Assembly: GCF_000005505.3 (NCBI RefSeq)
Contig: NC_016131.3
Span: 9,073,501 to 9,137,500 of the forward strand
DNA from: Brachypodium distachyon
Taxonomy: Eukaryota > Streptophyta > Magnoliopsida > Poales > Poaceae
DNA length: 64,000 nucleotides
Direction of reading: 5' to 3'
Shown: positions 24,501 through 35,224 of the stretch, one piece after another
How the letters are laid out: the number at the start of each line of letters is the position of its first letter
How positions within the stretch are numbered: position 1 is the first letter of the stretch
Position numbers and translations under genes: made by a program
The notes under the pieces: generated by a model
Told to the model about the DNA's origin: nothing
Database searches by the model: none
The model's input: only the letters and a program-made list of their open reading frames with translations

Positions 24501-26782
24501 CTGCCAACTAGGAAGTGGCCGCCGGCCGCCATCAACATTGACCAGCTCTCACTTCTAGCGTGGAAAATGGCGCGCACTGTGCAGTCCAGGACACGCAGAT
24601 CCCTCTCGCTCCCTTGTTTCCTCCCGTTGGCGCCGGAAAGACCCAACCGTGTGTTTCGGGTCTCGAAACGGAACGAAGCAGCCCATGTTGCCGTATCGAT
24701 GCCAGCCACCTACCTATCTACCTACCCCGATCTCAGGACCCCGATCAGTCTCCACCAAGAAGTGGATGCGAATCGTGAGATGGGCAGGGCACCCCAACCA
24801 GGCAACCATCAAGCCCTTGCCTGGCTGGAAGGTTCTATGCTCGACTGATTGCCTGACAGCGAAAGCCGCTGGAGGGGATGGGTTAGTGGGAAGCACACCC
24901 AGCCAGCCGCGCGCGCCGTGTCGTGTTCCGAACTCCGGCATGTGCACTGTTCGCGGGTTTGGACTGCACTGGGCCTTGGCTGCAAAGGGTGGCCCAATGG
25001 TTTGGTGTGTATTGGGGATTCTGGGGCCCGGTTGGGCGTTTGTATGCTGTAGTGGACGCGCAGGGCCCATACAGGACACTATGTCCCCTCAAAAAAAAAT
25101 TGGTTGTGATTGTGATCTCACTCAAAAGAACATGAAACATCATTCGGCATGCACTGAGCTCAACATCGCATGAATCGTGTTGCTTGCATTGTGCAAGCGG
25201 CCTGATCTTATCAACTCTGCACGGATTGAAATGTTTTCAAAACATCAGTTACGGTGATCAAAATTCAAAAACATCAAATTGGTAATTGCGCAGAGCGATA
25301 TAACGGATTCAAAGCTACTACTGTTGTTCCCCCTCCAGCATCGACCACTGACGCGCCTTGCTCTGCTTTGTTTCCTCCCAACAGGGCATGTTCTTCCTGA
25401 CGCTGACGGCCGGCGCGGACAGCCTGCACCCGCCGGAATGCGGCGCGGGCGAGGTCTGCCAGAAGGCGACGTCCTACCAGTTCGCGGTGCTCTTCATCTC
25501 CTTCGCGTTCCTGGTGATCGGGTCGGCGGGGATCCGTCCTTGCAGCATGCCGTTCGGCGCCGACCAGTTCGACCCGCACACGGAGTCCGGCAAGCGTGGC
25601 ATCAACAGCTTCTTCAACTGGTACTACTTCACCTTCACCTCGGCGATGCTGGTGTCCGCCACGGTCATCATCTACGTGCAGAGCAACGTCAGCTGGCCGA
25701 TCGGGCTCGGCATCCCGACGGCGCTCATGTTCCTCGCCTGCGTGCTCTTCTTCATGGGCACCAAGCTGTACGTGCGTGTCATCCCCGAGGGGAGCCCCTT
25801 CACCACCATCGTGCAGGTGTTCGCCGCGGCCGTCAGCAAGCGGTCGCTGAAGCAGGCCAAGGACCCGAAGCAGGATCTTTTCGACCCGCCGCATACCAGC
25901 AACGTCGTGTCCAAGCTGGCTCACACGGACCAGTTCAGGTGCCTGGACAAGGCGGCCATGGTGGCGTCCCCGGAGGAGGTGAGACCCGGCGGTGCGGCGC
26001 CCGTGAACCCGTGGAGGCTCTGCACGGTGCAGCAGGTGGAGGAGGTGAAATGCCTCATCAGGATCGTGCCAGTTTGGTCCACGGGGATCATCTACTACGT
26101 GGCCGTGGTGCAGCAGTCCACCTACGTGGTCTTCTCCGCGCTGCAGTCCGACAGACGCCTCGGCAGCAGCTTCCACGTCCCCGCCGCGTCGTTCACCGTC
26201 TTCGCCATGCTGGCACAGACGCTGTGGATCCCCATCTACGACAGGATCCTCCTGCCAAGGCTCCGGAAGGTCACCGGGAAAGACGAAGGGTTCACGCTGC
26301 TGCAGCGCCAGGGGATCGGGATCGCGCTCTCCACGGTGGCCATGGTCATCTCGGCCATCGTCGAGGACCGGCGCAGGGACATCGCGCTCAACCAGCCGGT
26401 CATCGGCACCACGCAGACCGGGGGCGGCATCTCGGCCATGTCCAGCTTCTGGATGGTGCCGCAGCTCATGATCCTGGGGCTCTCCGAGGCGTTCAACCTC
26501 ATCAGCCAGATCGAGTTCTACTACAAGGAGATCCCGGAGCACATGAGGAGTGTCGCCGGGGCGCTCGCGTTCTGCAACCTCGCGCTGGGGAACTACCTCA
26601 GTGGGTTCTTGACGACGATAGTGCACCAGACCACGGGAGCTGGGCAGAACTGGCTGGCGCAGGATCTTAACAAGGGGAGGCTCGATCTCTTCTACTGGAT
26701 GATCGCCGGCATTGGCGTCTTCAACTTCGTTTACTTTATGATCTGTGCCAGGTGGTACAGGTTCAAGGGAGCCAGCAACTGA
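21595..26782 (+). CDS. NPF (NRT1/PTR) proton-coupled transporter, NPF2-type, 588 aa
   Basis: Exons 21595-21745, 21858-22075 and 25385-26782; phases close (1767 nt). Hydrophilic N-terminus, then GWKAMPFIIGNETFEKLG, which carries the ExxEK proton-coupling motif of the POT/NPF family (Glu53-Thr-Phe-Glu56-Lys57). Further family marks: SDAYLGRY after TM2, GADQFDPH and FFNWYYFTF in the middle, a long cytosolic loop between TM6 and TM7 (DPKQDLFDPPHTSN region), and a Phe-rich C-terminal TM12 followed by CARWYRFKG. Members move nitrate, peptides, glucosinolates or hormones across the plasma membrane; the substrate cannot be read from the sequence. The sequence and its FLO6 neighbour suggest the NPF2 clade (rice OsNPF2.4 / Arabidopsis NPF2.12-13 group). 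Intron 2 is 3.3 kb and holds a solo LTR. Exon 3 is extremely GC-rich. Confidence 0.93.
23722..24431 (+). mobile_element. Solo LTR in NPF intron 2, 5-bp duplication CCTCC
   Basis: 710 bp starting TGTAGAGAATT and ending ATTCTCCAACA (TG...CA with matching inverted ends), flanked by exact CCTCC repeats (23717-23721 and 24432-24436). A TATA-like CTATTTATAGG lies near 24137, as expected at a U3/R border. Upstream of it is the three-hairpin array (separate entry); downstream (about 24230-24372) is a diverged ~70-bp tandem duplication containing TATTTATTTTA and AGAGTATTCCA. No internal retrotransposon region is present. Confidence 0.75.
23809..23976. repeat. Three-hairpin array enclosed by a 22-bp stem, in the LTR U3
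   Basis: Outer arms 23809-23830 and 23955-23976 are complementary at 20 of 22 positions, including a perfect ACTTAGTGCA/TGCACTAAGT. Between them are three copies of a module whose loop reads CCGGGCGGC..GCCACTCACGT. Each has its own different closing stem: module A, GCTT/AAGC (23832-23863); module B, GTCTTG/CAAGAC (23866-23908); module C, GTTGTGATT/AATCACAAC (23910-23949, 9 bp perfect). Stem bases differ between modules but pair within each, while the loop motif is kept. Confidence 0.8.
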
Positions 26783-27757
26783 TGGGGAGATGCATGCGTG
26801 CAAATTGAAATGGTCGATTAAGTTGTGGCAAAGGGGGAACAGGAAGGTGGGGGTAGAATAAGGTCAGATGTTAATTCGTGTGTCTTGGATACAACAGTAG
26901 CTATTTCCTTTTTTTTGGTTTTGGTTATGAGTTCAATCTACAGAATTAAGTGGATGGGAAAAAGAGGAAGAGAGGTAAACAAAAGTGGGGCTGTTTCTTG
27001 TAAGTTGTTAAATTGAAAGATAAATTAATGTCTTTCTCGATTCAAGCATATGCCTTCAACTAATACTGTGACTCGTGAATTAGTAAAACGGAGAGTACGT
27101 TCACATTTCAATTGTGTTTGTCGGAACTCAGCTAGCATGTAAACGGGACCTTCTCAGGGCAGAAGTCAGAAGCTAACCGTCTGCATATCAGTTACCATTG
27201 TGTTTGTCAGAACTCAGAAGCTAACCTTGCACATATTAATTTCCGTTGCGCTTGTTAGAACTCAGAAGCTAACCTTCTGCACAAGATACAGCAATCCCAT
27301 CCAGATATAAGGCCAATGCAATTATGCAAAGCAATGCACATCACAGCAATGCCAGGCCCTGTTTGCTCAGAAAGCTCGTGAATGAATATACTGACAAGCA
27401 AGCCACCACCTTCACAAACTAACCAGGACAATTTTGCTATGACGTGATATGTACATTGTTACACACAATGAAGGTGAACTACCCACCACCACAGGGGCAT
27501 TTTGAGTGAACCGCTATGCTTCTCCAGGGAGAAAGAGGGGGGAAGAAAAGAATACAAAGCTATATTCTTCTCCCATCCCAACGTGGGTAAAGACAACACC
27601 TACACTGTTTAAGTTGTACAGGGCTCTAAAAAAAATTAAGAAACAACTTAGGGCAAAGCTGATTAGCTACAAGGAGGAACCGGTCTAATCAGCTGGCACC
27701 AATGACGCCGATCATGATCTATAATCTACAAAAACGCTGCAAGGATGCAGCTTCAAG
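26783..27757. other. Convergent 3' region between NPF and FLO6, with a three-copy tandem repeat
   Basis: This contains the 3' UTRs of both genes. At about 27104-27286 a unit with GTGTTTGTCAGAACTCAGAAG and GCTAACCTTCTGCACA occurs three times with divergence (the first copy is interrupted by extra sequence). No other gene was seen. Confidence 0.6.
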
Positions 27758-30700
27758 TCAAGTGACAATCAGAAGGTTGTTTTCATGCCCATGGTTGTTC
27801 AGAGTGGGGCGCAGCGGGTCATTCCTCCAAACACCATCGACAATAAATTTAATCTGAAGCACAAGCAGGAACTATCAAATGATGTGAAAGTAGTGATGAA
27901 TGGAAGCACAATAGAGGACCATTACCTCATATCTACCAGGATACAACCTCAGGTTTAAGGAAAAAATGCCTCTTTCTGATTTTTCCATCCTTCTCTGCAA
28001 TAATGGGGTTTCTGATTAGATTATCTTCAGGAATGAGATGGCCGTGATGAAAATGTGTAGACTGCAGTTATCGTTCCAATTTCCAATTTAAACATGCAAC
28101 AGGGATCACGTTATAAATTGCGGCCTATGGCAAATATCGCAGGGCTTCTCCAGCAGCTAATAGCAGAGCTGCTCTAGATAGCAGCTAAATTGTGAAGGGA
28201 GAGAAATAGCTGGAAATTATTCAAACGGCGCCGCTATAGCTGACTGTAGCTGGCTATTTAAAACCTTTATTAGGCATAGACATCCGCAGAATGTGATTAA
28301 GCATGCAAGCACATAACTATGTATTATGATAAGGAGACCTTCATCACACAACTAAAAGCAGACAATATTCCAACAGATGTACATCACATTGTTGGAAAAT
28401 TGGTAGTTTGAAAGCTATACCAAAAGGATCATGACAAAGAGTGAAATGGCATAACAACTTCATGTCTTCATATTTCCTACTCCGTAACCAGATGTGATTT
28501 GTATTAAGATTCTTTCACTACCTTACTGATTGATTTGAATTATTTATGTGCTACCAGGGAATGCAAATATGAAGTACTCCCTCCGTTCCATAATTCTTGT
28601 CTCCAATTTGCCCAAAAATGAATGTATCTACTCCTAAAAAGTGTCTAGATACATGTAAGATTTCAACAAGAATTATGGAACAGAGGGAGTAGCAAACATA
28701 AATAAAACAGCATCCCATACAAATGTGAAACTCGGATCTATAATAACAGAACTATCCCTTCAGGACTCTACATTTAGTAATTTTCCTATACGTGACCGAA
28801 CTGAAAAACATCTATATTGATATTTTTGGATATGTCAATCCTGAGACCCTTATCCTGCACTGACTAAATCTTAGTTAAAAGGTAGTACTCCCTCCGATCC
28901 ATAATAAGTGTCTCAGATTTTGTACTAAGTACAAAGTTGTTCTAAATTTGTACTTATTACTGGGTCTTGCCTATTAAAGGACCCTCGATGAGGAAGTAGT
29001 CAAACAAGAAATAGAAGAACAAGTCTTCTATCTTGACCCTGGGGAGAGAGCCCTCCCACCCCCTCCTCAGCCCTACCCAGCGCAGCCTTCTACACTGCCA
29101 CATCCACGGATCATAACAGCCAAGCTCGTTAAGTTCTCCGAGATGAAGGTTTCCATGTAAATCTTTTACTGCAGCTAATCATATCTGATGCTTTGTTTTG
29201 TAAACATATATCATAGATCCACAGATCCATAGATGGATTAATTGCTCAGCATCACAAGGTGTTAGCAGTTAATTGCATTTCCAAACGTGCAAAAGAAGAA
29301 GTAATATAGTCAGCTTTAATCTATTTATTAATCCTCAACTTAACACAGCAATACTATGGAATTCTGGACAACAGGACAGAGTGACGGAATTTAAAACCTT
29401 GAAATGCCACCCCTTCTTTAGTTACTCGGTACTATTCAAGTATTCAAACATAATAATAGAGAATTGGAACAGGTACTTACTTGACTTGTCCAGCCGTCAA
29501 AAGACCCGGTCAATAGAACTTCTGAAGCAGGATTGGGCCACACAAGGTAAACTGTGCGGAGCTCACTCAGAGCCTTCTCAACTTCATCCAACCTCCTCTG
29601 CTTCTCCTCAATTATTTTGTTCCTTTCACTGATATCATGATTACAATTAAAAAAAAGAGAATTACATGAAATACAAAGCATAGATGATCAGTACTCGATC
29701 ATGAGGTGGGCATACATTATTTCAAGCGCCATCTTGCCTTCTAATACTGCTATTTTGGCACGGATTGATCGTAGTTCTTCCTGAGCATGCATTACTTTTG
29801 TCTCTTCAAATTCCCAATCATCAGAGAGCCCATTCACCACATTTGTTCCATCACCATTTGACTGGAAAATGAAACAACAAAGACCGATGCTTAGACTGAC
29901 TAGTACAGTGCTGCTGATCAAAGATGAGATACATCAAAGATGCTATTATTAATTTAATTCAAGGTCTGCTGATCTCAACTAGCCATAGACCACCAATATT
30001 CCTCGATTCCGGCTGAGAGCAGTTAATATGCTGATTACCAATAATAAGATAGTTCTACAGAAACCTCATAATGTTGTGTAATAATGCATCGAGTAAATCC
30101 TTGCAACTTCTTGCACGTAAAAATGACTAGCACAAATGCATTCGTTGCTTCAAGGGAATATCCTCAGCTATACCATTGGCATGTGCAAAATTACACAACC
30201 GCAAGAAAAGATAGGGGATGGATGGAAACGCTACTAAACATATTATTGTGAAAAGTACAGATAATACCAAAATTTATGAGAGTGGTTCTGTTGGCAAATC
30301 AACTCATACAATTTTCATATTGCACTCTACATATCAATTAGGACAGTCTTATACTATTAGCCAAAGTTTAAAATATTTGACTGCATGCTTCCCACGGTGG
30401 CACTTTTTGGTGATGGGAGAGGGTATGATGCAGGCAGAGGGTTATTTGTATACAATGAAAACTAGAGTTAGCGGCATCTCTGTTTTGTTAGGAACAGCAG
30501 AACTATTTCTACTACAAGTAAAAACATCATGACAAATGCAGAACAAGTGAACAAACAATGCAAAACAACACTTGAAGCTCAAGATCACGTAGCCCCACTA
30601 GTATTCCACAACAAAAGATAGACAAGTAAAGAAGATAACGTGAAGCAATAGATACACACCAGATCTGTCAAAACACTGTCGAATCTTGATCTTAATGTCT

Positions 30701-33104
30701 TAAGAGCATCAGTAAGATCCAATTCCAAATTTTGAAGACGTGCATGTATCTCATCTCTTTCAGAGTCTACACCATCACTAGGATAATCACTTATAGCCAC
30801 ACCATTAGATGGTCCTGGAATGTCATCTTGAACCAATGCGATGTCTAGGTCATCATGTTTCAACACCTTTTTGCTGCCAGAAGGATGGATCTCAGCGACT
30901 GCGAATATATCGAGTGTGTCAATAAATTAATTATATAGCAAATATGATGCACATCAAGCAAAAGTTAAGTTAACATAAAACCTTGGAAATCAGAAAAACC
31001 GCCCCTGTCAAGTGACCATGTTCGCCAAGCATCATTTGTCGAATTCCTTGAGGATTTGTTGTCCGCTAGTATTCCATTTTGCAACTGAGAGCTATGTATG
31101 TTTCCATTATCAAACACCCTTCGAGTGCGCATGCCACCAGTTGCAGTGTGACTAGGAGCTCCATTATGGTTCATTAAAACTGCATATATGCAACACATAC
31201 ATAGGATGACTTCAGTTATATATACAAAAGAAGAAACATAAAATGAAGTAGATGCCTAGATGGTACATCCAAACTGAACATTCACAGACATGATTATATC
31301 AGCACGTTATTCATCAATAATAAACCAAAACTGTTTCTTAATAACACTGTAAGAGATGGATATCTTACTACCCAAGTGCCCAGTCAAGAGTCTACCATTG
31401 GTGGTACTAAGAATTATGCATGTTCACTAAATCAGTAAAATACCTAAAACATGGTAATCTTAAAGGAGACATTAATTAGAAAATTATATTTGCAAGTTGC
31501 AGAGTCTAGTCTACTAAGTTAAATTGAGTATGTATATCTCGAAGTATGATTCTTAAATTCCTTTAGGTGTTAGGGTACTGTGATGTAAAAAAAAAGGTCA
31601 GCATTGAAGTGGAAATGAATCATCCTCCATGTATTCTGATAGACTGGCTGCAAGAAGCACTGGCTACCAGGCCCAAACACTGAAATGACCCCAGACGAAG
31701 ACAGTACATGACGAGTAGATTAATAATAAAGCTAAATCATCTGTCTACACACCACTTTGAAGCAGAGAAAAAGTATGCCTACTATCATATTCTTAATTTC
31801 TGGAAATCACAGAGCAGACAAAATGATACTTTTTGTCCCCTGTGCAACCTCAAATGGACAGTGCTAGCCTACTGCACTGCTAGTCACTATAAATGCAAAG
31901 AGTGGTAACCATTCGTTTAGGAACCTTCTCGCTAAGGGACCCTTCAGATTGAAGAAATTTCATAGTATTCCAATCAATACACATTTTTTCAAATGAAGGC
32001 ATCATATCAAGGTCCTTTGGATCAAAGGAATGAGCGCACCAAACTTTCTTATCAATTCTAGTCCATATGTATGCATTGGTTGCAACCATAAATCTCCTAC
32101 ACAGATTGAGGTTTCTCGATCCAGCATATAACTGTTCACAAGGTAGTGGCACGGCACCACTGAAAAGTGAAAACAACATATGTTCATGTAGAATGCAGAG
32201 AAGCGAGACAGCACGTACCACCATTGTCACCTCCCCCTCCCCCTCCCCCTCGGTTATTGCTCCGTGGTGGTGGCCGCGCACGCTCCCTCTCTCTCTGAAG
32301 CCTGGTGAGCATCCCCTCCAGGCCTGCTCCAGAAACCACCTCCCTGCAATCAATCACCGTGCAAAAAGCAACGACACAATAAGGGAACCAACCCAAGAGA
32401 AGAAAAAAAAAATAGAGAAAGAGATTTAGAAGGCACGCACTCTGTCCCCTCCGTCTCCGGCGGCCTCCCAGACGGCGACGCTTCTGGCTCCCTACAACAC
32501 GCCGAATTCAGAAAGAGGTTACACGGAGAAGGGCGGAACAGACGAGGGCAGCACAGTGAGCGACTCAAATTACACACCTCCAGGAAGCCCCCTCCGCGCC
32601 CGGTGCTAGGTCCGAGGTGCCCGCCGCCTCGGGAGGGTAGTCAGGGTGCACGCCGGCGCCGCCGTCCAATGACGAGGCCGACGCCGTAACGCACGGCGAG
32701 ACGGAGTCTCCCGAGGACCAGCCGAGGGAGAGCCACCCTCCGCTGGACTCGACCGCCCGGGCGAGGTCGGCGCGGCCCGCGGCGAGGAGCTCCGCGCGGG
32801 TGGGGAACGCGCCGGGCTTGTCGGAGCTGCGCATGAAGTCGTAGATCGCCGCCTCGAGGTCCTCCTGCCCCATGGCGCCGCGCGGGGGCGGCGGGCCCGC
32901 ATTGGACGGGCGCGTCTGCGGCTGCGGCGGCGGAGGGGCGGGGCGGCGGCGGTAGTAGGGCTGCCGCTGCGGGGGCCTGTAGGCGGCGGCGGCGAGCGGG
33001 GCAGCCGAGACACGGCGGCGGCGAGGGGGAGGAGCAGGAAGAAAGGGTAGGGTTAGGGGTGGGAAGGGGAGCGAGAGGAAGGAACATGTGAGGAAGGGGG
33101 GCAT
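27758..33104 (-). CDS. FLO6 / PTST2: starch-granule initiation protein with CBM48, 551 aa
   Basis: Ten exons: 33104-32578, 32491-32441, 32343-32219, 32159-32103, 31179-30982, 30898-30660, 29861-29716, 29628-29481, 27994-27926 and 27853-27758; all phases close (1656 nt). The N-terminus (MPPFLTCSFLSL, then an Arg/Ala/Ser-rich stretch) looks like a chloroplast transit peptide. The conserved N-domain is DLEAAIYDFMRSSDKPGAFP with GGWLSLGW. Residues ~345-472 are Glu/Lys/Leu-rich coiled coil (HAQEELRSIRAKIAVLEGKM, EEKQRRLDEVEKALSEL). The C-terminal ~78 residues are a CBM48 glycan-binding module (VYLVWPNPASEVLLTGSFDG, LYPGRYEIKFIVDGVW, then LNNHGHENN). Known role: plastid stroma protein that helps starch synthase 4 and isoamylase act on initiating granules; grass mutants have floury endosperm or altered granule types. 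Exon 4 is the least certain exon. The related PTST3 is the alternative name. Confidence 0.9.
28575..28691. mobile_element. Stowaway MITE in FLO6 intron 8
   Basis: 117 bp with TA at both ends, left end TACTCCCTCCGTTCCATAAT and right end complementary to it. Its core GTCTAGATACATGTAAGATT is shared with the elements at 1421, 51612 and 56587. Confidence 0.85.
28886..28962. mobile_element. Truncated Stowaway MITE in FLO6 intron 8
   Basis: The left end TACTCCCTCCGATCCATAAT and an internal inverted GTACTAAGTACAAAGTTGT/TTTGTACTTATTA are visible, but the expected GGAGGGAGTA right end is missing. It resembles the left part of the element at 35821. Confidence 0.6.
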
Positions 33105-33164
33105 CGCCGTCGCATTTCTGTGCCGCTCCCCGAGCGCGAGGGCGGGAGGCCGGGAGAGAGAAGC

Positions 33165-33190
<26 letters not shown>
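33165..33190. repeat. (AG)13 microsatellite in the FLO6 5' leader
   Basis: Uninterrupted AG dinucleotides about 60 bp upstream of the FLO6 start codon, CT-rich on the gene's strand. CT/GA microsatellites in grass 5' leaders are common and often polymorphic. Confidence 0.9.
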
Positions 33191-33195
<5 letters not shown>

Positions 33196-33571
33196 AAAAG
33201 GAGACGAGACGATGAGAGGAGGAGACGCGAGCACCACCAGTCCACCAGAGTAACCTGGCTCGCTGGGGCAGTCCGTCGAGAAGCTGATCCGTGTGGGCTC
33301 GCGTACGTGGTGCCGGGCCTTTTCCGCCCTTGGTGATATGATGATATCCGTGTGCTCGTATGTTGCAATTTGCGAACGCTACGCTAGTCTCTGGACCTCA
33401 GGTATATTATGCTCCTCGGCCTACTTGCCGAAGCCCGACGGCTAACGTATGGTTAACCTGCTCCAGCTCGTTCGTACACTTGTAAGCTACTGTGCCGCCG
33501 GAGTTGAGCGGGTCGACCGACCGCTAGTGAAAAAGGGATTAGATAGATGGGGAAGAAGGAGCTATTGCTAA

Positions 33572-33920
33572 GAGCATCTTCACTCGTCCCCTCTATGTTT
33601 CATCCGGCGCATGGCCATATGGGGAGGCGTCGGTGCTACAATTTGTTTGGGGTGGAACCGGCACCCAGCCGCAGCCCCAAACATCGGCCCCCAAAATTTA
33701 GTTGTCTCACTGATAGCGGGGGCCCGCGTTGCTTTTCAGCTTCAAACGGTGCCCCTGCCAGCCTCCCCTGTGAGTAGGGAGTGGGTTGGAGACGCCGGCT
33801 AGATTCTTGTGCCACGCCGACTATTTTTTGGATTTAGGAGAGTGGACTGGGTGAGGTTTTCCGTACGGGCGTCCTCATTTAGTGTTTGGGAGGGCCTTTA
33901 GGGGGAGCCGGGAGATGCTC
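33572..33920. mobile_element. Tourist-like MITE upstream of FLO6, TAA duplication
   Basis: 349 bp with ends GAGCATCTTC and GGAGATGCTC (short inverted repeat) and TAA duplications (33569-33571 and 33921-33923), typical of PIF/Harbinger-type MITEs. It lies ~470 bp upstream of the FLO6 start codon. Confidence 0.7.
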
Positions 33921-33923
33921 TAA

Positions 33924-35224
33924 TCTCATGGTTTAGGCCAAAGACTCCATGTTATGACTGTATCCGTGCGCCCCTCCCCTTCCTTCCACGCGTACGTGGG
34001 AAACAAGAAAGTTTGAACGGACTGAGACCGTTCCTCGGTAAGTCGGTATTGTGCTTTTCTCGAATCAAAAGTTGTCGTCAAGCGAGGACGCGCACGACCC
34101 AGCATCTTCTTAGTGTGTGCCAGGCAAGCGATCGAGCTAGCGACTTCATGTCGATCGGAAGACTAGAGCTTTTCATCGGCTCGTCGATTGAAAGAAGGAA
34201 GGTTTTGACTGTTGACGGCGAGGTGTTTGCTGTGGACACATGCATGATTCCCGTCTCCGGCTACGTCGGGAGATTCTAGAGATTTCGGGTTCGCCATCGT
34301 CAAGCATCAATCAGCCGCGCGCGGGGGTCGCGTGTGGGTGGTAAACACTTGCCGCGGTGCATGGCAGCATGGACACGATCGGTGGCGGAGCCGGCCTAAA
34401 CTCAAAGCCTGGACAAAGACTTGGTGTTGTGCTATTTATACAAGAAACGTTAGCGATTTAGCCAGCATTTTGCTCCCAAGGTGAAACATCAACGATTGAG
34501 CCTCGGCAAGTGTCCAGTGTGGCCGGGCAATTGGATGTAATAGTATTCCAACTGAATTCACAAAGATGTGTGCTTCGCTTTCATGCTCGTGGGCAATTGC
34601 GCCCACCGGCGAGCGAATCCCATTTGTTCTGTACCGAAAGAGCGACCCTGAAATTGGCCGGTCTGCAACGATGCCCATGCCATGAATCCGTTGTGGTGCC
34701 ACAAGCTAGAGCTCGGGACTTCACTAGTGGCTGCAAAGTGACGACCCAAAACTGGGAAAAATGTATTTTACGGTGAACTCAGAGCTCGTGATCTTTCGAT
34801 TTGGGGGCTTCCCTGTCCTTTCGAGATTTCTTTAACTGCATAGCTCCTACTTTTTCGAGGTTTCACGGGATAAACTAGTACTACTGGATTGCGGAGCTCC
34901 TACGGTTCAGTCCTGTTCCCTGAACAAAACAACAAGTTAATCCCGAGGAACCTGGACCGCCATTTTAAAGCGTCATCTCAAGGTTGGCTTCAAAGTTCAA
35001 ACATGACCTGGAGGGCCATGTGGTCTGGCTGGCTGCCTAGATTTTCGCCAACTATGGCTTCAAACATGAACTGGAGCAACAGACAAAGATGATAATCCTA
35101 TACGAGTGTCCGAACGTAGCCAAATATTATCGAAGTTACCAAACTTCTCAAGGGCATGCAACCAAACAGCCCCTTAACTCATAAATAGGTAGTTATCATT
35201 TCATAAACTCACAAGGTTTTCAAA
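33924..35224. other. Intergenic region without recognised genes
   Basis: Between FLO6 (promoter side) and the 3' end of the small gene. Scattered short open frames only; no family features, RNA genes or repeat ends were seen. Confidence 0.5.

Noticed and set aside
24417..25173. Overlapping frames of 120-175 codons in NPF intron 2
   Set aside because: No conserved features, inside an intron, and frames on both strands are equally open because of GC content.
25279..26670. Second plus-strand frame of 463 codons across NPF exon 3
   Set aside because: An overlapping frame of the same GC-rich exon; Arg/His/Gly-rich and without membrane helices.
25274..26803. Open frame of 509 codons on the minus strand opposite NPF exon 3
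   Set aside because: It is the shadow of the NPF exon: strong G/C bias at third positions keeps the antisense frame open. The product is His/Arg/Asp-rich without domain features.
32641..33237. Alternative minus-strand frames at the FLO6 start
   Set aside because: Arg/Ala/Pro-rich shadows. Only the frame from 33104 gives the conserved DLEAAIYDFMRSS domain and joins the later exons.
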